A DNA stretch of 64,000 bases from Cytobacillus massiliigabonensis (GTDB taxonomy: Bacteria > Bacillota > Bacilli > Bacillales > Cytobacillaceae), in assembly GCF_900199725.1 (NCBI RefSeq), contig NZ_LT904904.1, forward strand, positions 778,526-842,525, in the 5' to 3' direction. The translations under genes were made by a program, and so were the position numbers. Under the pieces are notes generated by a model that worked only from the letters and a program-made list of their open reading frames with translations, ran no database searches and was not told the origin of the DNA. The stretch's first letter is position 1, and every line of letters starts with the position of its first letter. Positions 42,170-51,752 of the stretch are shown here, one piece after another.

Positions 42170-43264
42170 TTATACATTTATAGGTTTTAGTTTCTTTTTG
42201 ATGCTTGAAATGCCTAATAACAGTAATGGGATCAAAGTCTGCATCAAAATGGCAATAAACGGAGTGGCGATTTTATCGTGATGGCTGGATACCATTATAT
42301 TTGGCAAAGACCAAAAGCTTGTTTAAATAAGCAGAATGCCAAGCGGCCAAACGATCGGTTTATAGTCAGTCAATTTCAGCCATTCTTCTATTCCTAATGC
42401 AGTCACATAGTAAAAGACAGTGATTTTTACGAACGAACCTAAAATCCATATAGCAATGATAATTGGCTCCAAATTTTCAATAAAATCACCTAGGTTAATT
42501 AGACGAGTAGCATTTAAAAATGGATAAAGAGTACCAGATATGGTTTGTCCTAAGGTGAAAAGAACAATTAAATTTACTGTTATAAATGTTAATAACACCA
42601 TGAAGATAGTTAGGAGCCCCCATTTCATCCCATTATTTTGATCGGATAAAAATGGGAGAATAAATATAATGATAAAAAATTCGCCAAACCATACTTGAGG
42701 GATGATCGCTCCTTTTAAAGACGGAAAGATTCCATCCTCCATAATAGGAAGTAAATGACTTGGATTTAATTGAGGGAGCAATAAAAGAGTAATAATAAAA
42801 ATAGAAAAGATAAAAACAGGAAAGAAGATTTGAGATACTCGCCCAATTACCTCTAATCCTCCAATCACTGTTAAAGCTGAAAGGATCGTAATAGAAATAA
42901 TAATGACACTTATTGGCGTTTTAGGAAAATATACACCTAGTATAAAATCTGCGTAGCCCCGAATGATTTGCCCTGTAAAATTAACCAAAAAGCATACATA
43001 AACAAAACCTAAAAGTTTCCCAATGTAAAGTCCCGCTGTATGTTCACATACACGAAAAAAAGACTGCTGCGGGTAATGTTTATACAACCGCATTACGATA
43101 AATATGGTTAATAACCCAATGAGCGAGGCCCAGATGGGAGAGAGCCATAAATCTTGCTTTGCATACTTTGCAGTGATGGCAGGAACGGTAAAAACTGCTG
43201 AGGCCATAATTGTCAGATACATCATCATTCCCATTTGCAAAGAAGAAATCTTGCCCTTTTCCAT
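42170..43264 (-). pseudogene. GerAB-family subunit, interrupted by one in-frame stop
   Basis: The frame opens at ATG 43264 (MEKGKISSLQMG, after GGAGG) and reads a normal GerAB protein to LGILLI, then meets TAA at 42323-42325. The same frame continues for 50 codons (TSFWSLPNIMVSSHHDK...KKLKPINV) to a natural stop at 42170. The intact paralogue reads GILIVEVSFWAVPNLMVNSH at this point, so the stop replaces the glutamate codon. The truncated product of about 313 residues would lack the last helices. It could still be partly functional or read through, but loss of function is more likely. Confidence 0.88.
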
Positions 43265-43308
43265 TCCAATGCCTCCATTCAATAATGATTCAAAGTTGGT
43301 TGTAATTA

Positions 43309-43533
43309 CTAAAGATTTTCCATGAAATCCCCAAACGGTTTAAATATGTATTCAAGCAGTGTTACTGGTCCTGGCAGGTTAGGAAGATCAAAAAGGGAAA
43401 GTGCTCCAACAACAGTTAGCAGCGTGAAAAAAGTGATTTTATCTTTTTTAGGGCAGTTTTTAATTTTTTTCCATTCAAAAATGACGATTAAAACAATAAT
43501 TAGCAGGACGCAAAGGAATATTCCCCATTTCAC
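43309..43533 (-). CDS. Small membrane D subunit of a Ger receptor operon
   Basis: The 74-residue protein has two membrane helices (about 3-19 and 34-48) and ends KPFGDFMENL. Small two-helix D proteins are known in or beside germinant receptor operons of Bacillus (GerKD type), where they modulate germination. It starts at GTG 43533, overlapping the C-subunit stop, with GAGGTGA as ribosome site, so it is translationally coupled. Position within the operon, more than sequence, supports the call. Confidence 0.75.
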   Translation of the reverse strand: MKWGIFLCVLLIIVLIVIFEWKKIKNCPKKDKITFFTLLTVVGALSLFDLPNLPGPVTLLEYIFKPFGDFMENL

Positions 43534-44708
43534 TTCTTTTTCACCTCATCCTCAGGCACTCCGCTAGGTGCATTTGTATACCCTGGTCTGCGAATATAGG
43601 CAGCAACATCTATATTTACTTCTACTTGCGGGAATTTTTCATGCCAATGATTTTTCTCCTTTTTCCATTCTTTAGGATAATGCTTGTGGAATTCTGTAGC
43701 AAAATCAACTACATCCGTATGCAGCTCTGTTTGAAGTGATTTTAACGCTACTTCAATCCGATGTTTGATATTTTCTCCAAAGTCCTTTTCTAATCTATTA
43801 ATGATCTTTGGATCCATGATATTAAGATTGGTTTCATTTTGGACTACATCACCCTCTGCTCGAACTTTGACTGTCATTTTCCATTGTCCATTTGTAATCT
43901 TGGGTACTAAATGAATATTTGATCGAACAGGGTTAAGTGATATTTTTCCCTCTTCATTCTTAGGTTTGAAGGTAATCGTGCTATCTTTCAACATATTTTT
44001 TATCCACATGATTCCACGTGTTTCATACTCCCCAATCGTGCCAATCATCTTGTCTTTAGAAAATATAGCAGACCCTGAAAGATAAGGAATTGTTTCATTT
44101 TCCATTTTTCCTTCGCTTGGCGGATAAATTTTTATAAGCGGAAGGACAGCAGATTGGGCAGCATTTGTCAGCATTACATCTAAATCCTTCATTGTTACTT
44201 GAAGTCCAATATTAAAATCCAATAGCTCTTTAAGTACCTCCCCTGAATACCGTTCCAAAGGAGGCATTAACTGCAGAACCTTTTCTGTGTCTGCTGTACT
44301 AACGAACATATACGCTCTGCCGCGCGGTTCAGGATGGCGCACTAAGTAATCAAGCTGTTGCTGAATTCCTTTTTCAGATAATCCCTGTCCAAAAATGAAG
44401 ACTTTACATTGTCCCCAAAAGATCGTTCGAGGCAAAGCCATTTGGAGTTTAGAAACAGCATCCGCCATGTTAGTGCCAATCCCCGTCCTGATCAATGTCA
44501 AATCTCCGCCCCCTGACCCCATCCCGCCGCCGCCACTGAGAGCTCTGGGGATAAATACTTGAGCGGTAACTTTGATCAAATTGTCTTCCGTTTGATCAAT
44601 GGCAGTTGCTGTTATGATAGCTATATCATTTACTTCGACACGATCCCAGCAACCGCTTAACAAAAGAATACATAGACAAAAAGAAAGATAGAGGAAAAAA
44701 CGTTTCAT
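43530..44708 (-). CDS. GerAC-family germinant receptor lipoprotein subunit
   Basis: The 392-residue product begins MKRFFLYLSFCLCILLLSGCWDRVEVND; lipobox LSGC puts the lipid on Cys20, followed by the hallmark CWDR. The rest is the GerC three-domain fold with VTAQVFIPRA, RTIFWGQCKVFIFG and VRHPEPRGRAYMFVS. It sits on the outer face of the spore inner membrane with A and B subunits. ATG 44708 is ten bases from AAGGAG; a TTG seven codons upstream overlaps that site. A Gly-rich stretch (SGGGGMGSGGGD) sits in domain 1. Confidence 0.92.
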   Translation of the reverse strand: MKRFFLYLSFCLCILLLSGCWDRVEVNDIAIITATAIDQTEDNLIKVTAQVFIPRALSGGGGMGSGGGDLTLIRTGIGTNMADAVSKLQMALPRTIFWGQCKVFIFGQGLSEKGIQQQLDYLVRHPEPRGRAYMFVSTADTEKVLQLMPPLERYSGEVLKELLDFNIGLQVTMKDLDVMLTNAAQSAVLPLIKIYPPSEGKMENETIPYLSGSAIFSKDKMIGTIGEYETRGIMWIKNMLKDSTITFKPKNEEGKISLNPVRSNIHLVPKITNGQWKMTVKVRAEGDVVQNETNLNIMDPKIINRLEKDFGENIKHRIEVALKSLQTELHTDVVDFATEFHKHYPKEWKKEKNHWHEKFPQVEVNIDVAAYIRRPGYTNAPSGVPEDEVKKK

Positions 44709-44741
44709 TTGATATTTTCTCCTTTGCAAATAAGAATGAGG

Positions 44742-46298
44742 CTATTCCCCTCCTTTATTCGGATCAGGTTTTAAACCAGGAGATTGACGATACTTGTTGT
44801 AGTTGCCTGTAAGATGCGGACGTGTATTTAATTTCCACCAAGGTGACCTTATCAATGAATCTTGCAGTTCGTTTTTTTTCAATGGAGCTAAAGGACTTAG
44901 ATAGGGTACTCCGAAAGAGCGAATGGTTGATAAATGAACAACGATTGCAATAATGCCCATCATAACTCCAAGCAGACCTAACGCCCCTGCCAAAAAAATA
45001 ATAGGAAAGCGCAGGATTCGGAATCCGATTCCCATCGCATATCGGGGAATCATGAATGAGGCGATGCCAGTAATAGCTACCACAATAACCATTGGTGCGG
45101 ATACAAGCCCCGCTTGGACGGCCGCCTGTCCAATAACTAATGCACCAACAATACTGACTGCAGCACCTACTTGCCTTGGCAATCGAATCCCTGCTTCTCT
45201 TAAGGCTTCAAAGGTAACCTCCATCATAAGAGCCTCTACAAGGGCAGGAAAGGGAACGGCTTCTCTTGAAGCAGCTACACTTAATAGGAGGGCTGTAGGG
45301 ACCATTTCATGATGATAAGTTAGAATAGCAACATATAATGATGGCAGTAATAGGGAGATCAATAGAAATAAATAACGAAGCCAACGAATGGCGGTACTAA
45401 CTAGAAAGCGCTGATAATAATCTTCATGTGATTGCAAAAGCGAAAAGAATGTCGTAGGGACAACTATTACAGATGGAGTCCCATCCACTAAGATAGCGGC
45501 CCTGCCTTCTAGCAAATTGGAACAAACAACATCCGGACGCTCTGTACTTAATATTTGTGGAAAAGGGGAGTAGGGATTGTCCTCTATTAATTCTTCAATA
45601 TATCCACTTTCTAAAATGCCATCAATTTTTATCCGTTCTAAACGATTGTGAACCTCTTCAATAAGATTGGAATCTGCAAGTCCTTCTATGTAAGTAATAA
45701 CCACCTTTGTTTTTGTAAACTCTCCAATCGTTAATTCCTGTATTTTGAGGGAAGGGCTTTTGATAATTCGCCGTAATTGGGATGTACTTACCCCAATTGT
45801 TTCCGTAAATCCTTCCCTTGGCCCTTTAATTCCTACTTCAGCAGAAGGCTCTTCAATGCCTCGCTTTTCCCATTTAGCTAAACAAAAGGAATAACCAATA
45901 CTAATTCCATCACATAGCAGCAAGGGATTTCCTGTAGAAATAGAATCAACGCATTTGGAGAGGGTAGGAAGTTTTTGTATGTTGGTAACAGGAATTTTAT
46001 TTTCGAGCATATTCATTATTTCGGTTGAATTTTCAACAGTAGTATTCATCAATGGATGAAGAATTTGTTCATCCGCTTCTTCGACATTCGCCATTCCATC
46101 GATATAGATGATATAGGCTGGAATGATTCCTCCAATTAAAAATGGCCGAATCACAACATCCGAGCAATTAGTATAAATCGAACGAAAATACTCGATATTT
46201 TCATCAATTTTATTTGACAGTGAAATTTGGATATCCAATGGTTCTGTTTGTGACTGATTTTTTCTTTTTCTAAGTAAATTTTTCACACGACGCACCAA
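44742..46298 (-). CDS. GerAA-family germinant receptor A subunit
   Basis: The 518-residue A subunit has a large N-terminal cytoplasmic domain and five or six helices from about residue 295, including LRREAGIRLPRQVG-type and PRYAMGIGFRILRFP segments. It is the first gene of the operon. The start is TTG at 46298, eight bases after AGGAGG; an ATG at 46302 is out of frame and opens only a short peptide. A sigma-G-like promoter precedes it. The subunits assemble in the forespore and let spores sense nutrients. Confidence 0.92.
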   Translation of the reverse strand: MVRRVKNLLRKRKNQSQTEPLDIQISLSNKIDENIEYFRSIYTNCSDVVIRPFLIGGIIPAYIIYIDGMANVEEADEQILHPLMNTTVENSTEIMNMLENKIPVTNIQKLPTLSKCVDSISTGNPLLLCDGISIGYSFCLAKWEKRGIEEPSAEVGIKGPREGFTETIGVSTSQLRRIIKSPSLKIQELTIGEFTKTKVVITYIEGLADSNLIEEVHNRLERIKIDGILESGYIEELIEDNPYSPFPQILSTERPDVVCSNLLEGRAAILVDGTPSVIVVPTTFFSLLQSHEDYYQRFLVSTAIRWLRYLFLLISLLLPSLYVAILTYHHEMVPTALLLSVAASREAVPFPALVEALMMEVTFEALREAGIRLPRQVGAAVSIVGALVIGQAAVQAGLVSAPMVIVVAITGIASFMIPRYAMGIGFRILRFPIIFLAGALGLLGVMMGIIAIVVHLSTIRSFGVPYLSPLAPLKKNELQDSLIRSPWWKLNTRPHLTGNYNKYRQSPGLKPDPNKGGE

Positions 46299-46343
46299 CC
46301 ATATTTCCTCCTACAAAAAATCCCTTTTAATGACAGCCTTTTT

Positions 46344-46375
46344 TAGTTATCCCATAAATTCTTCCAAGTTATGCA
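46344..46375 (-). promoter_or_regulatory. Sigma-G-like promoter of the ger operon
   Basis: On the minus strand TGCATA (plus 46370-46375) and GATAACTA (plus 46344-46351) are 18 bp apart. This resembles the forespore sigma-G pattern (TGAATA and CATAnTA), the expected control for ger receptor operons, though both elements are imperfect. Confidence 0.5.
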
Positions 46376-46430
46376 CTTGATTAAATAATGGAGAAATTTT
46401 GTGTGGAGAGGAATGGATAGTATAGAGTCA

Positions 46431-46462
46431 AAAAAAAACTGCAGATTTCTCTGCAGTTTTTT
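46431..46462 (-). terminator. Terminator of the siderophore ATPase gene
   Basis: ACTGCAGA (46438-46445) and TCTGCAGT (46450-46457) with a TTTC loop; the minus-strand side is followed by nine T residues. Confidence 0.88.
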
Positions 46463-46471
46463 AATCCTATT

Positions 46472-47260
46472 TTACTTTTTAATCAAATCATACGTTACAC
46501 ACATCGGTTTTCCTGTTCTCGGATCACGGCTGATTTCTGCGTCGATATGAAATACTTTTTGCAATATATCCTTCTGCATAACTTCTTCACTTGTTCCTGC
46601 TTTAATAAGATTGCCATCTTTTAAGGCAATCATGTTATGGGAAAAACGGGCGGCATGGTTTAAGTCATGTAAAACCATGATAATGGTTCGATTTTGTGTT
46701 TCGTTTAAGTTTTTAAGGAGCTCGAGTACTTCTAATTGATGGGCCATGTCAAGATAGGTGGTAGGCTCATCTAAGAAGATAATTTCGGTTTCCTGTGCGA
46801 GTGCCATAGCAATCCATACACGCTGTCTTTGACCGCCTGAAAGGGAGTCTACCGTCCGAAATTTGTAATCAAATGTATTTGTTACTTGTAAAGCCCAATC
46901 AATGACTTCATAATCGGCAGGTGATAATTTTCCGAACCCTTTTTGATAGGGAAATCTTCCATATGAAACGAGCTCTCCTACCGTTAGACCAGATGCACTA
47001 TCTTGGGTTTGCGGGAGTATAGCCATTTTTTGCGCCAGTTTTTTCGTGTTTTCCTTTGCAATGGATTGCCCGTCTAATAAGATACTACCTTTAGAATGGG
47101 GGATAATACGTGTAATGGCCTTTAGCAAAGTTGATTTTCCACAGCCGTTTGGACCGATGATAGTCGTAATTTCATTGCTAATAAACTGTATATTCATTTC
47201 GTTAACAATTATGTTTTCTTGATAGCCGACAGATAAATCTTTTGTTAATAGACGATTCAT
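46472..47260 (-). CDS. Siderophore ABC transporter ATPase, FecE/YusV type
   Basis: The 262-residue ATPase has Walker A GPNGCGKST (36-44), signature LSGGQRQR and Walker B IIFLDEPTTYLD, typical of iron-siderophore and vitamin B12 importers. ATG 47260 follows AAGGAAGG; the longer frame from 47278 overlaps that site. It is divergent from a ferredoxin reductase gene across a Fur-box-like site. It most likely powers the two FecCD permeases encoded at 49.7-51.8 kb, as a shared ATPase does in B. subtilis (YusV). Confidence 0.9.
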   Translation of the reverse strand: MNRLLTKDLSVGYQENIIVNEMNIQFISNEITTIIGPNGCGKSTLLKAITRIIPHSKGSILLDGQSIAKENTKKLAQKMAILPQTQDSASGLTVGELVSYGRFPYQKGFGKLSPADYEVIDWALQVTNTFDYKFRTVDSLSGGQRQRVWIAMALAQETEIIFLDEPTTYLDMAHQLEVLELLKNLNETQNRTIIMVLHDLNHAARFSHNMIALKDGNLIKAGTSEEVMQKDILQKVFHIDAEISRDPRTGKPMCVTYDLIKK

Positions 47261-47329
47261 GCCAAAGCCTTCCTTCATGAATTCTTTTCATTCATTATTG
47301 AGTTGTATCTAAATTCATCTTATACTAGT

Positions 47330-47344
47330 TGATAATGAGAATCA
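47330..47344. promoter_or_regulatory. Fur-box-like site between divergent iron genes
   Basis: TGATAATGAGAATCA matches the Fur core at 13 of 15 positions. It lies between the ATPase gene (minus) and the reductase gene (plus) and could control both. Confidence 0.7.
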
Positions 47345-47378
47345 ATCATAAATAGACTTTAGGGAGTGCGACTGCACC

Positions 47379-48392
47379 ATGGAAATATTTGATGTAACGA
47401 TAATTGGCGGGGGACCAGCGGGATTGTATGCAGCTTTTTATAGCGGATTAAGAGAACTAAAAGTAAAAATTATTGAGGCACAGCCTTATTTTGGCGGGAA
47501 GATGCAATTATATCCAGATAAAGTGGTATGGGATGTTGGGGGGCAGCCACCTACTTTAGCTTGTAAGCTTGTTGATCAAATTATTCGCCAAGGCTTAACT
47601 TTTAATCCGACTCTCTGCCTGAATGAAAAAATAACAAGTATTGAAAAGCAGGAAGATGTATTTATTGCACGATCTGACAAAGGGGAACATTATTCTAAAA
47701 CAATTATCCTGGCTATCGGCGGTGGAATATTCTCCCCGCAAAGACTGACGATATTTGAAAATCATCTGGAAAATGTGCATTACACTTTAAAGGCGCCAAG
47801 CTTTTATAAAGATAAAAGAATTGCCATTTCTGGTAAAGGAATTTCGGTATTTGATTGGGCAAATGCATTGGCGGATGTTGCGCAAAAGGTAACGATTATT
47901 ATTTCAGAAGGGAAGGAAAAAATTCCCTCAGAGCTTTTAACACAATTAACGGAGAAAGCGGTAGACATTTTTGATTACTCTGCGATTACCCATGCTGAAA
48001 TAAATGATAGCAGTCGTATAATAGCGTTACAATGCGAGAGTAAGGAAAAAAGCACAACACATCAAGTGGATGAAGTGCTGATTAATTTAGGCTATGACAG
48101 GGATTTTACCTTACTTAGAAACTGCCAGCTTCCGATACAAACAGTAGAAAATAGCTATATTGATGGGCTGCCAAACGGGACAACCTCTGTGCCTGGGTTA
48201 TTTGCGATAGGTGATATTATTAAGCATGACGCAAAACTAAATTTAATCACCGGTGCCTTTCAAGATGCAGCCAATACAGTAAATGAATTGACACAATTTA
48301 TCGATCCAAAGGCACGCAAAACAGCAATGGTCTCGACTCACAATACTGTTTTTAAGGAGCGAAACAAAGAGATCCGCCGAAAACTAAACTAA
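47379..48392 (+). CDS. Ferredoxin/flavodoxin-NADP+ reductase, YcgT/YumC-like
   Basis: The 337-residue thioredoxin-reductase-like FNR has the FAD motif VTIIGGGPAGLYAAFYSGLR, an NADP motif region (ISGKGISVFDWANAL) and the closing GLFAIGDI with LITGAFQDAANTVN. It lacks the CxxC of thioredoxin reductase, as expected for FNR. Bacillus YcgT-like enzymes are iron-repressed and may supply electrons for siderophore iron release. The Fur-box-like site upstream and neighbouring siderophore genes support this. The start has a weak ribosome site (GGGAGTGCG). Confidence 0.9.
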   Translation: MEIFDVTIIGGGPAGLYAAFYSGLRELKVKIIEAQPYFGGKMQLYPDKVVWDVGGQPPTLACKLVDQIIRQGLTFNPTLCLNEKITSIEKQEDVFIARSDKGEHYSKTIILAIGGGIFSPQRLTIFENHLENVHYTLKAPSFYKDKRIAISGKGISVFDWANALADVAQKVTIIISEGKEKIPSELLTQLTEKAVDIFDYSAITHAEINDSSRIIALQCESKEKSTTHQVDEVLINLGYDRDFTLLRNCQLPIQTVENSYIDGLPNGTTSVPGLFAIGDIIKHDAKLNLITGAFQDAANTVNELTQFIDPKARKTAMVSTHNTVFKERNKEIRRKLN

Positions 48393-48412
48393 TATTATTC
48401 ATGCAAGAAATC

Positions 48413-48486
48413 GCCAATGGTATACATGTTCATTACGTTATTCGTTCGAATAAAACCCATTCACATGTAAACCATTGGCTTTTTTT
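48413..48486 (+). terminator. Terminator of the reductase gene
   Basis: GCCAATGG at 48413-48420 and its inverse CCATTGGC near 48473-48480 begin a stem of about 17 bp with one mismatch, with the TACATGT segments also pairing. TTTTTTT follows. Confidence 0.8.
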
Positions 48487-48501
48487 AGAAAAAACACAAA
48501 T

Positions 48502-48535
48502 AAAGGGCTATCACAATGAATGTGATAGCCCTTTT
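48502..48535 (-). terminator. Terminator of the siderophore-binding lipoprotein gene
   Basis: GGGCTATCACA and TGTGATAGCCC form an 11-bp stem with an ATGAA loop; on the minus strand TTTATTTG follows. The plus side has TTTT, so it is probably bidirectional. Confidence 0.85.
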
Positions 48536-48540
48536 ATCGA

Positions 48541-49536
48541 TTATTTTACGATGCTTTTTAAAATGTTATCGATCATTTGTTCATTTGCAATAGCACCAGT
48601 GTACAGCCAGCTTTCATCAGGAGAAAATTCATATACATTTCCTTCCTTCACTGCAGGAACACTTTTCCATAATGCATCGCTTAAGGAAGCAGAACCGCTC
48701 GCAGCATCACTGTTAATAAGGAATAGGTGATCTGCATCAAGTTCAACTAACTTTTCTAAAGAAATCGCATTCCAGTTGCTTTCGCCGCTAGCTGAAATTT
48801 CTTTCACCACTTCTGGCACCTTTAATCCTAAATCCTCATACATAACTGCACCGCTTGATAAGTTTTCACTCACGACGAAGAATTTTCCGCCTACGAGCCA
48901 AATAGCTGCAACAGAAGGATTACCAACTTTATCTTCTATTTCTTTCTTTGCTTCCGCAGCCTTTGTTTCGTAATTTTCTAATACCTTCTTGGCTTCATCT
49001 TCCTTGCCAAATACTTCACCTACACGCAGAAGCTCATCTCGCCAGTCATTGTTTACCTCTGTACCGATTACATATGTAGGAGCAATTTTGCTATATTGTT
49101 CGTATTTTCCGCCTTCAACCATACTCGCAGAATCCATAATAATTAAATCTGGTGAAAGCTCTTGAACCGCTTCAAATGGAAGGTCATGAGGAATCGTTGG
49201 GATATCCTTTAAATCCCCTTGTAAATAGCCCTGAATGCTTGCTCCATCATTTACACTCCATTGTGCCACAGGCTTGATGCCTAATGCGACTAAATTATCT
49301 TCTAGATACGATGCAAGTACACGTTCAGGATTAGCTGGAATAACGACTTCATTTCCCATCGCATCTGTTAATGTCCGTTCAGCTGCAGCTTCTTTATTTT
49401 TATCTTGCTGCTCCGTTTTTTCTTGAGAGGATTGATCCGTGCTCTTGTCAGCATTTCCGCAAGCTGTAAGTGACAATGCAACAAGTCCAGCACCCATTAA
49501 CTGAATGAATTTCTTTTTAGTTAGTATATTACTCAT
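48541..49536 (-). CDS. Iron-siderophore substrate-binding lipoprotein, YfiY-like
   Basis: The 331-residue lipoprotein has lipobox LTAC (Cys26), a Gln/Glu-rich linker, and the periplasmic-binding FepB fold (VIPANPERVLASYLEDNLVALGIKPVAQW, LSPDLIIMDS, NVYEFSPDESWLYTG). The related B. subtilis YfiY binds schizokinen-type hydroxamate siderophores with YfiZ and YfhA permeases and YusV ATPase. Here it is divergent from two FecCD genes across a Fur-box-like site, giving the same set of parts. The exact siderophore is uncertain. Confidence 0.9.
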   Translation of the reverse strand: MSNILTKKKFIQLMGAGLVALSLTACGNADKSTDQSSQEKTEQQDKNKEAAAERTLTDAMGNEVVIPANPERVLASYLEDNLVALGIKPVAQWSVNDGASIQGYLQGDLKDIPTIPHDLPFEAVQELSPDLIIMDSASMVEGGKYEQYSKIAPTYVIGTEVNNDWRDELLRVGEVFGKEDEAKKVLENYETKAAEAKKEIEDKVGNPSVAAIWLVGGKFFVVSENLSSGAVMYEDLGLKVPEVVKEISASGESNWNAISLEKLVELDADHLFLINSDAASGSASLSDALWKSVPAVKEGNVYEFSPDESWLYTGAIANEQMIDNILKSIVK

Positions 49537-49583
49537 TGGAATCCTCCTAAAATTATGTTAAAATACAATTGTTAATTATTAAT

Positions 49584-49598
49584 TGATAACGATTATCG
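49584..49598. promoter_or_regulatory. Fur-box-like site between lipoprotein and permease genes
   Basis: TGATAACGATTATCG matches the Fur core at 13 of 15 positions, within a longer AT-rich dyad TTGATAACGATTATC. It lies in the divergent promoter region. Confidence 0.72.
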
Positions 49599-49686
49599 CT
49601 TTCAATTAAAATATAAAACCATCAACTTGTCAATAATATATATGAATTAAATGTGGACAATATTTGAAGGAAGAAGTTTACTTATT

Positions 49687-50733
49687 ATGAGTCATAGAGA
49701 AAAAAAACATACTGAATTCGTTGAAAATAGGATACATAGTAACCGGTTATTTGGATCGCTCATCCTATTGGGCGGTTCTATTTTGCTGTTATTTTCAGTC
49801 ATTGCATCCATTCATTTTGGTGCAGCAGATCTTAGCTATCAATCGGTTTGGAACGCGTTGTTTCATTTTGACAGTGAAAATTCCTCACATGTCATCATTC
49901 GTGAATTACGGCTTCCACGTGCGATTGCAGCTGTAATAGTTGGTGCAGCGCTGGCAGCTTCAGGTGCGATTATGCAGGGAATGACGAGAAATCCGCTTGC
50001 TGACCCCTCAATCATGGGTGTTACATCAGGATCCTCGTTTCTGATTGCCATTGCCTTTGCTTTTCTGCCAGCGATTTCATATTCAGGCTTAATTTCCTTT
50101 TCATTTATTGGAGCAGGTCTTGGTGCTGCTTTGGTGTTTGGGATTTCTTCCTTATCTAAAGGGGGAGTAACTCCTGTAAAGCTTGCTCTTGCCGGTTCAG
50201 CCATCGCTTCTCTGCTTAGTGCGCTATCAACAGCTATTGGTATTAAATTCAATGTGTCGAAGGATATTAGTTACTGGTATGCAGGTGGTGTATCAGGCGT
50301 ACAAATGCAGCAATTAATGTATGTCCTTCCTTTTGTGGCCGGCGGATTAATCCTAGCATTACTCATCTCTCGTTCGATCTCGATTTTAAGCTTAGGTGAG
50401 GAGATTGCTAAAGGTTTAGGACAGAATACACGACTCATAAAATTATTAGGAACGATTGTTGTGTTATTTCTAACAGGGGCAGCTGTTTCAATTGCAGGAA
50501 TGATTGGATTTGTTGGCCTTGTTATCCCGCATATTACCCGTTTTATAGTCGGGGTGGATTACCGATGGATTATCCCTTGCTCAGCTATTCTTGGGGGGAT
50601 TTTGTTAATTGTTGCCGATATTGTCGGACGGATGGTAAATGCTCCTTTTGAAACACCAGTCGGTGCGGTAACTGCATTAATCGGTGTGCCGTTCTTCCTT
50701 TACTTAGCCCGTAAAGAAGGGAGAGGTCTATAA
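49687..50733 (+). CDS. FecCD-family iron-siderophore permease 1
   Basis: The 348-residue permease has about ten helices and FecCD hallmarks: LRLPRAIAAVIVGAALAASGAIMQGMTRNPLADPSIMGVTSG, and GFVGLVIPHITRF for ATPase contact. ATG 49687 (MSHREKKH) is chosen over ATG 49651, which lacks a ribosome site; AAGGAAGAAG is upstream at loose spacing, so the start is moderately certain. Its stop overlaps the next gene by one base (TAATG). Confidence 0.9.
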   Translation: MSHREKKHTEFVENRIHSNRLFGSLILLGGSILLLFSVIASIHFGAADLSYQSVWNALFHFDSENSSHVIIRELRLPRAIAAVIVGAALAASGAIMQGMTRNPLADPSIMGVTSGSSFLIAIAFAFLPAISYSGLISFSFIGAGLGAALVFGISSLSKGGVTPVKLALAGSAIASLLSALSTAIGIKFNVSKDISYWYAGGVSGVQMQQLMYVLPFVAGGLILALLISRSISILSLGEEIAKGLGQNTRLIKLLGTIVVLFLTGAAVSIAGMIGFVGLVIPHITRFIVGVDYRWIIPCSAILGGILLIVADIVGRMVNAPFETPVGAVTALIGVPFFLYLARKEGRGL

Positions 50734-51752
50734 TGCATTTATCGAAAAATCAGCATAAATTTAAAATCCTTATGATTGTAACAAGCATTTTAATAGTCAT
50801 TGTTTTTCTTCTTAGTATAAATGCAGGGTATCTTAAAATTCCCATGAATGAGGTGTTTGCTGCACTCGTTGGTCAAGGGACACCGAATAATGAACTGACG
50901 ATATTCGATTTCCGCCTCCCTAGAATTATTATGGCCCTTCTAGTTGGGATGGGAATTGCTGTCTCAGGCGCGATTCTCCAAGGTGTTTCACAAAATCCGC
51001 TTGCAGATCCGGGCATTCTTGGCATCAATTCAGGTGCAGGATTTGCAGTTGTATTGTATATGTTTTTCTTTCAAGGAACCGCATTTTTTACAGGGATGCT
51101 TTCAATCTTTATCATGCCGCTGACAGCCTTGGCTGGGGCGTTTCTTGCTGCGTTATTGATTTACTTGCTCTCTTGGAAAAATGGATCAGTGACGCCTGTT
51201 CGCCTACTATTAGTTGGAATCGGAATCAATGCTGCCTTTGGTGCAGGTCTGATCATTTTCCAAATGAAAATGGATTCGATTGATTTTATGAAAGCGATCA
51301 TATGGATTTCAGGGACGATTTGGGGAACGAATTGGACCTATGTATGGGCGCTACTGCCTTGGCTGCTTATTCTTATTCCATTTGCTTTGTATAAAGCTCG
51401 ATTTTTAGATGTCTTGCGCTTAGGTGATCCTGTGGCAATAGGGGTTGGCGTTCGGATTGAGAAGGAAAGAGTGATCTTGCTTCTTGTCGCTGTTGCATTA
51501 GCAGGAGCCAGTGTATCAGTCGGGGGAGGTATTACTTTCCTAGGTTTAATTGCCCCGCATATTGCAAGGCGCCTTATTGGCGCAAGACATACAAAGATTA
51601 TCCCGCTAACTGCGGCAATTGGTGCATTATTGCTGCTCACAGCTGATACGCTTGGGAGAGTCGTTATGGCACCAATGGAATTGCCGGTCGGCTTAGTTGT
51701 ATCTATCTTAGGTGCACCATATTTCATTTATTTATTAGTAAAAACAGTGTGA
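50733..51752 (+). CDS. FecCD-family iron-siderophore permease 2
   Basis: The 339-residue paralogue of the preceding permease has RLPRIIMALLVGMGIAVSGAILQGVSQNPLADPGILGINSG and FLGLIAPHIARRLIG. The two should form a heterodimer in the inner membrane. GGGAGAGG precedes the overlapping ATG. A strong terminator follows, ending the two-gene operon. Confidence 0.92.
   Translation: MHLSKNQHKFKILMIVTSILIVIVFLLSINAGYLKIPMNEVFAALVGQGTPNNELTIFDFRLPRIIMALLVGMGIAVSGAILQGVSQNPLADPGILGINSGAGFAVVLYMFFFQGTAFFTGMLSIFIMPLTALAGAFLAALLIYLLSWKNGSVTPVRLLLVGIGINAAFGAGLIIFQMKMDSIDFMKAIIWISGTIWGTNWTYVWALLPWLLILIPFALYKARFLDVLRLGDPVAIGVGVRIEKERVILLLVAVALAGASVSVGGGITFLGLIAPHIARRLIGARHTKIIPLTAAIGALLLLTADTLGRVVMAPMELPVGLVVSILGAPYFIYLLVKTV

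Noticed and set aside
42323-43282. Functional short GerAB protein
   Set aside because: The frame continues past the stop with clear homology to the intact paralogue, so it is better described as an interrupted gene.
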